From Terriglobales bacterium (lineage in GTDB: Bacteria; Acidobacteriota; Terriglobia; Terriglobales; Gp1-AA117), in the NCBI GenBank assembly GCA_030150795.1, contig JASLFF010000098.1, positions 1-8,373 on the forward strand: a stretch of DNA of 8,373 nt, in the 5' to 3' direction. Of this stretch, positions 6,865 through 8,373 are shown one piece after another; within the stretch, counting starts at the first letter, position 1, and every line of letters begins with the position of its first letter. Position numbers and translations under genes: made by a program. The notes below the pieces were generated by a model. The model was given only the letters and a program-made list of their open reading frames with translations, was not told where the DNA came from and did not search any database.

Positions 6865-6903
6865 ATGCGGTTGAAAGAAGTGAAATCCCCTGGAAGGAGT
6901 TGA
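6865..6903 (+). other. 12-codon open frame bridging permease 2 and the adaptor
   Basis: The ATG at 6865 directly follows the permease 2 TAA stop (TAAATG). The frame encodes MRLKEVKSPGRS and ends at TGA 6901-6903, 7 nt before the adaptor ATG. It contains the adaptor ribosome site. As at the first junction, a minimal frame starts exactly at the upstream stop, which could keep ribosomes moving toward the next gene. It may be chance. Confidence 0.22.
6892..6899 (+). promoter_or_regulatory. Ribosome binding site for the adaptor gene
   Basis: GGAAGGAG at 6892-6899 is the strongest Shine-Dalgarno in the window. It ends 11 nt before ATG 6911, slightly longer than ideal. No in-frame start lies closer, so it supports 6911 as the start. 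Confidence 0.65.
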
Positions 6904-6910
6904 ATCTCAT

Positions 6911-8122
6911 ATGAAAATTGAATCGCGCGTTTGGATGCATTCAGAAAATATCGATGAAAAACCTCAGCGGCCTGTTGCGGCCGGCGTTTCACGCCCCGCA
7001 GGTGAGGTGCGCTGGGAGAGTCGCGGAAAATATCTGCTGCTCCTGGCTCTTGCTGCCTGCATTTTGACTTTTTGCGGGTGCGCGGAGGAAGTTTCTTCTG
7101 CCACCGCAAAGCCGGTGGAAACACCAGTGGAAGTCAACGGCGTTCATCCACATCGCGGCGAAGTTTCACGGTTTATTAATTTGCCGGGAGAAGTGCGTCC
7201 TTTGTATGAGGTCACGCTTTTCGCTAAAGTTGATGGCTATTTGGAAAAGCTCACAGTCGACAAGGGCGACTCTGTGAAGGCCGGAGACTTGATTGCAGAC
7301 ATCGACGTGCCGGAATTGCGGGCCAATCTCGTCAAATACAAGGCCGAGTTGGAACTGGCCCAGGCTGAGTTCAAACAGTTGAGCGAAGCTTCCACGAACA
7401 ATGCCGCCGATTCCGAAGCCGCTAAAAATCGTCTGGCCGTCGCCAGCGGCAAACTTGCCGTTGCCAAAGGCAACGTCCAATACACCGAATCCATGTTGAA
7501 GTATGCCCGCGTGGTTGCGCCTTTCGGCGGGATCATTACCAAGCGCTACGTTGACCCGGGCGCTTACATTCCCGTACCCAACGCGGCCAGCACTCCCGAA
7601 GCGGCAGCAATTGTCAATCTCACCGATTTCAAAACGGTGCGGCTGCAAGTTGCCGTGCCTGAGATCGAGGCAACGCACGTCAAGATTGGACAACCCATCC
7701 GCTGGACAGCCGACGACTTTCCCGGCGAGCACTTTGATGGGACTGTCACCCGTGCTTATTGGGCCTTAGACAAACCAACCAAGACAATGTTGACAGAAAC
7801 GCAAATAGCCAATCCCGGAATGAAATTGCAGCCGGGAATGCTCGTTAACGCCCGTATTGGCATTGAGAAGAGAAATGACGCCCTGTTGCTCCCGGCGGAG
7901 ACCCTCGTCAAGGAGAAAACAAACTCGTTCATTTACATTTTCAATGACGGCAAGATAAAAAAGGCGCCGGTTGAAGTCGGCTTTAACGATGGCACGAATG
8001 TCGAGATTGTTGCCGGCGTCAAGCCGGCAGATTTGGCGATTGTGCCCGGCCAGCAAACCCTCCGTGACGGCCAATTGGTGAAGGTCACGGAAGAAAAATT
8101 GATGAAGGTCGCGGCAAAATAA
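6911..8122 (+). CDS. RND periplasmic adaptor (membrane fusion protein)
   Basis: Periplasmic adaptor subunit (AcrA/MexA type, HlyD-like), 403 residues, that would join the RND permeases to an outer-membrane channel. The domains follow the family order. A hydrophobic stretch YLLLLALAACILTFCGC (41-57) could be an anchor or a lipoprotein signal with Cys57. The first lipoyl half is at about 95-132 (YEVTLFAKVDGYLEKLTVDKGD, then GDLIADIDVPEL), with the alpha-hairpin at about 134-196, rich in Ala, Glu and Lys. The second lipoyl half is at about 198-240 (RVVAPFGGIITKRYVDPG), the beta-barrel at about 241-318 (ending LQPGMLVNARI), and the membrane-proximal domain at about 320-400. ATG 6911 follows a strong GGAAGGAG. 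Oddities: about 40 polar residues precede the hydrophobic segment, and the gene comes after the permeases, whereas most RND operons place the adaptor first. The family is certain; lipidation is uncertain because Phe at -3 and Cys at -2 are poor lipobox residues. Confidence 0.93.
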   Translation: MKIESRVWMHSENIDEKPQRPVAAGVSRPAGEVRWESRGKYLLLLALAACILTFCGCAEEVSSATAKPVETPVEVNGVHPHRGEVSRFINLPGEVRPLYEVTLFAKVDGYLEKLTVDKGDSVKAGDLIADIDVPELRANLVKYKAELELAQAEFKQLSEASTNNAADSEAAKNRLAVASGKLAVAKGNVQYTESMLKYARVVAPFGGIITKRYVDPGAYIPVPNAASTPEAAAIVNLTDFKTVRLQVAVPEIEATHVKIGQPIRWTADDFPGEHFDGTVTRAYWALDKPTKTMLTETQIANPGMKLQPGMLVNARIGIEKRNDALLLPAETLVKEKTNSFIYIFNDGKIKKAPVEVGFNDGTNVEIVAGVKPADLAIVPGQQTLRDGQLVKVTEEKLMKVAAK

Positions 8123-8272
8123 GACCGAAGCGAGCCTGCAGCATTTGTCGTCAAGCAAGCAGCACGAACAAAAGTTCCCGGACGAGCAGATCGACCAGCA
8201 GCATAAAGATTAGCTAAACGACCTCTACGGCACTTACGGCGGATGATGCTTGCAATTTGACACGGTTACCTA
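8123..8272. other. Downstream spacer, no gene recognised
   Basis: No start codon with a ribosome site and no recognisable protein. In the +1 frame relative to the adaptor, translation stays open across the adaptor stop to TAG 8211-8213. It gives a polar, Gln/His/Lys-rich stretch of about 30 residues (for example HEQKFPDEQIDQQHKD). This could be untranslated trailer or an eroded coding fragment. A TTGACA at 8257-8262 has no -10 partner. Confidence 0.45.
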
Positions 8273-8324
8273 AGCCGGGCGTGGTTAAGAGCATTGGCAA
8301 TGCCCATACCCGGCTCTCTCTTTT
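8273..8324 (+). terminator. Candidate Rho-independent terminator of the operon
   Basis: The arms AGCCGGG (8273-8279) and CCCGGCT (8309-8315) form a perfect 7-bp GC-rich stem. Its loop holds a second hairpin, GCATT (8291-8295) and AATGC (8299-8303) with a 3-nt loop. The tail CTCTCTTTT (8316-8324) follows the stem directly. It lies 150 nt after the adaptor stop. The large branched loop makes it less typical than a simple hairpin, but the position and T-rich tail fit the end of the operon. Confidence 0.5.
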
Positions 8325-8373
8325 GACAAATGTTGCGGCCAGACGTGGAAAGAGGTTGAAATTTTTGAAGTTC

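Noticed and set aside
8323..8328. TTGACA (-35 consensus) here and at 8257-8262
   Set aside because: No -10-like hexamer at suitable spacing for either.
1..8373. CRISPR array, transposon ends, tRNA or rRNA genes
   Set aside because: No regularly spaced repeats, no transposase, no terminal inverted repeats and no tRNA-like cloverleaf seen.

Overview
The window holds one rightward operon that encodes the inner-membrane and periplasmic parts of a tripartite RND efflux system. The order is RND permease 1 (534-3647), RND permease 2 (3673-6864), then a periplasmic adaptor / membrane fusion protein (6911-8122). The three genes share a strand, with gaps of 25 and 46 nt, so they are probably co-transcribed and translationally linked. 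No outer-membrane channel (TolC/OprM type) and no regulator gene lies in the window.

The host is a Gram-negative (diderm) bacterium, because such a system spans two membranes. The moderately GC-rich genes and the style of the RND proteins suggest Acidobacteriota, Verrucomicrobiota or a related soil lineage. I cannot fix the phylum from sequence alone.

Layout: 1-471 is AT-richer and carries no convincing gene. Its last 110 bases hold a cluster of inverted repeats, including two related dyads at 417-442 and 442-458 whose centres are about 20 bp apart. This looks like a repressor-operator region. The two permeases are tandem paralogs (45 of the first 60 residues identical) that align without a gap through residue 400. 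After the adaptor come about 150 nt with nothing recognisable, then a compound hairpin with a T-rich tail that is a candidate terminator (8273-8324).

Most notable point: the permeases differ at the TM4 proton-relay pair (AcrB D407/D408). Permease 2 has Asp-Glu (D400/E401), while permease 1 has Asp-Thr (D400/T401). Both have Ala where AcrB has K940. Together with the paired genes and the single adaptor gene, this suggests a heteromeric pump (as in MdtBC or MuxBC) with one partner impaired in proton coupling. A second odd point is that very short open frames bridge both gene junctions, each starting at or directly after the upstream stop codon.

Working model: the adaptor (lipoprotein-like or N-terminally anchored) links a homo- or heterotrimer of the two RND proteins to a TolC-like channel encoded elsewhere. 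Substrate range cannot be read from the sequence.
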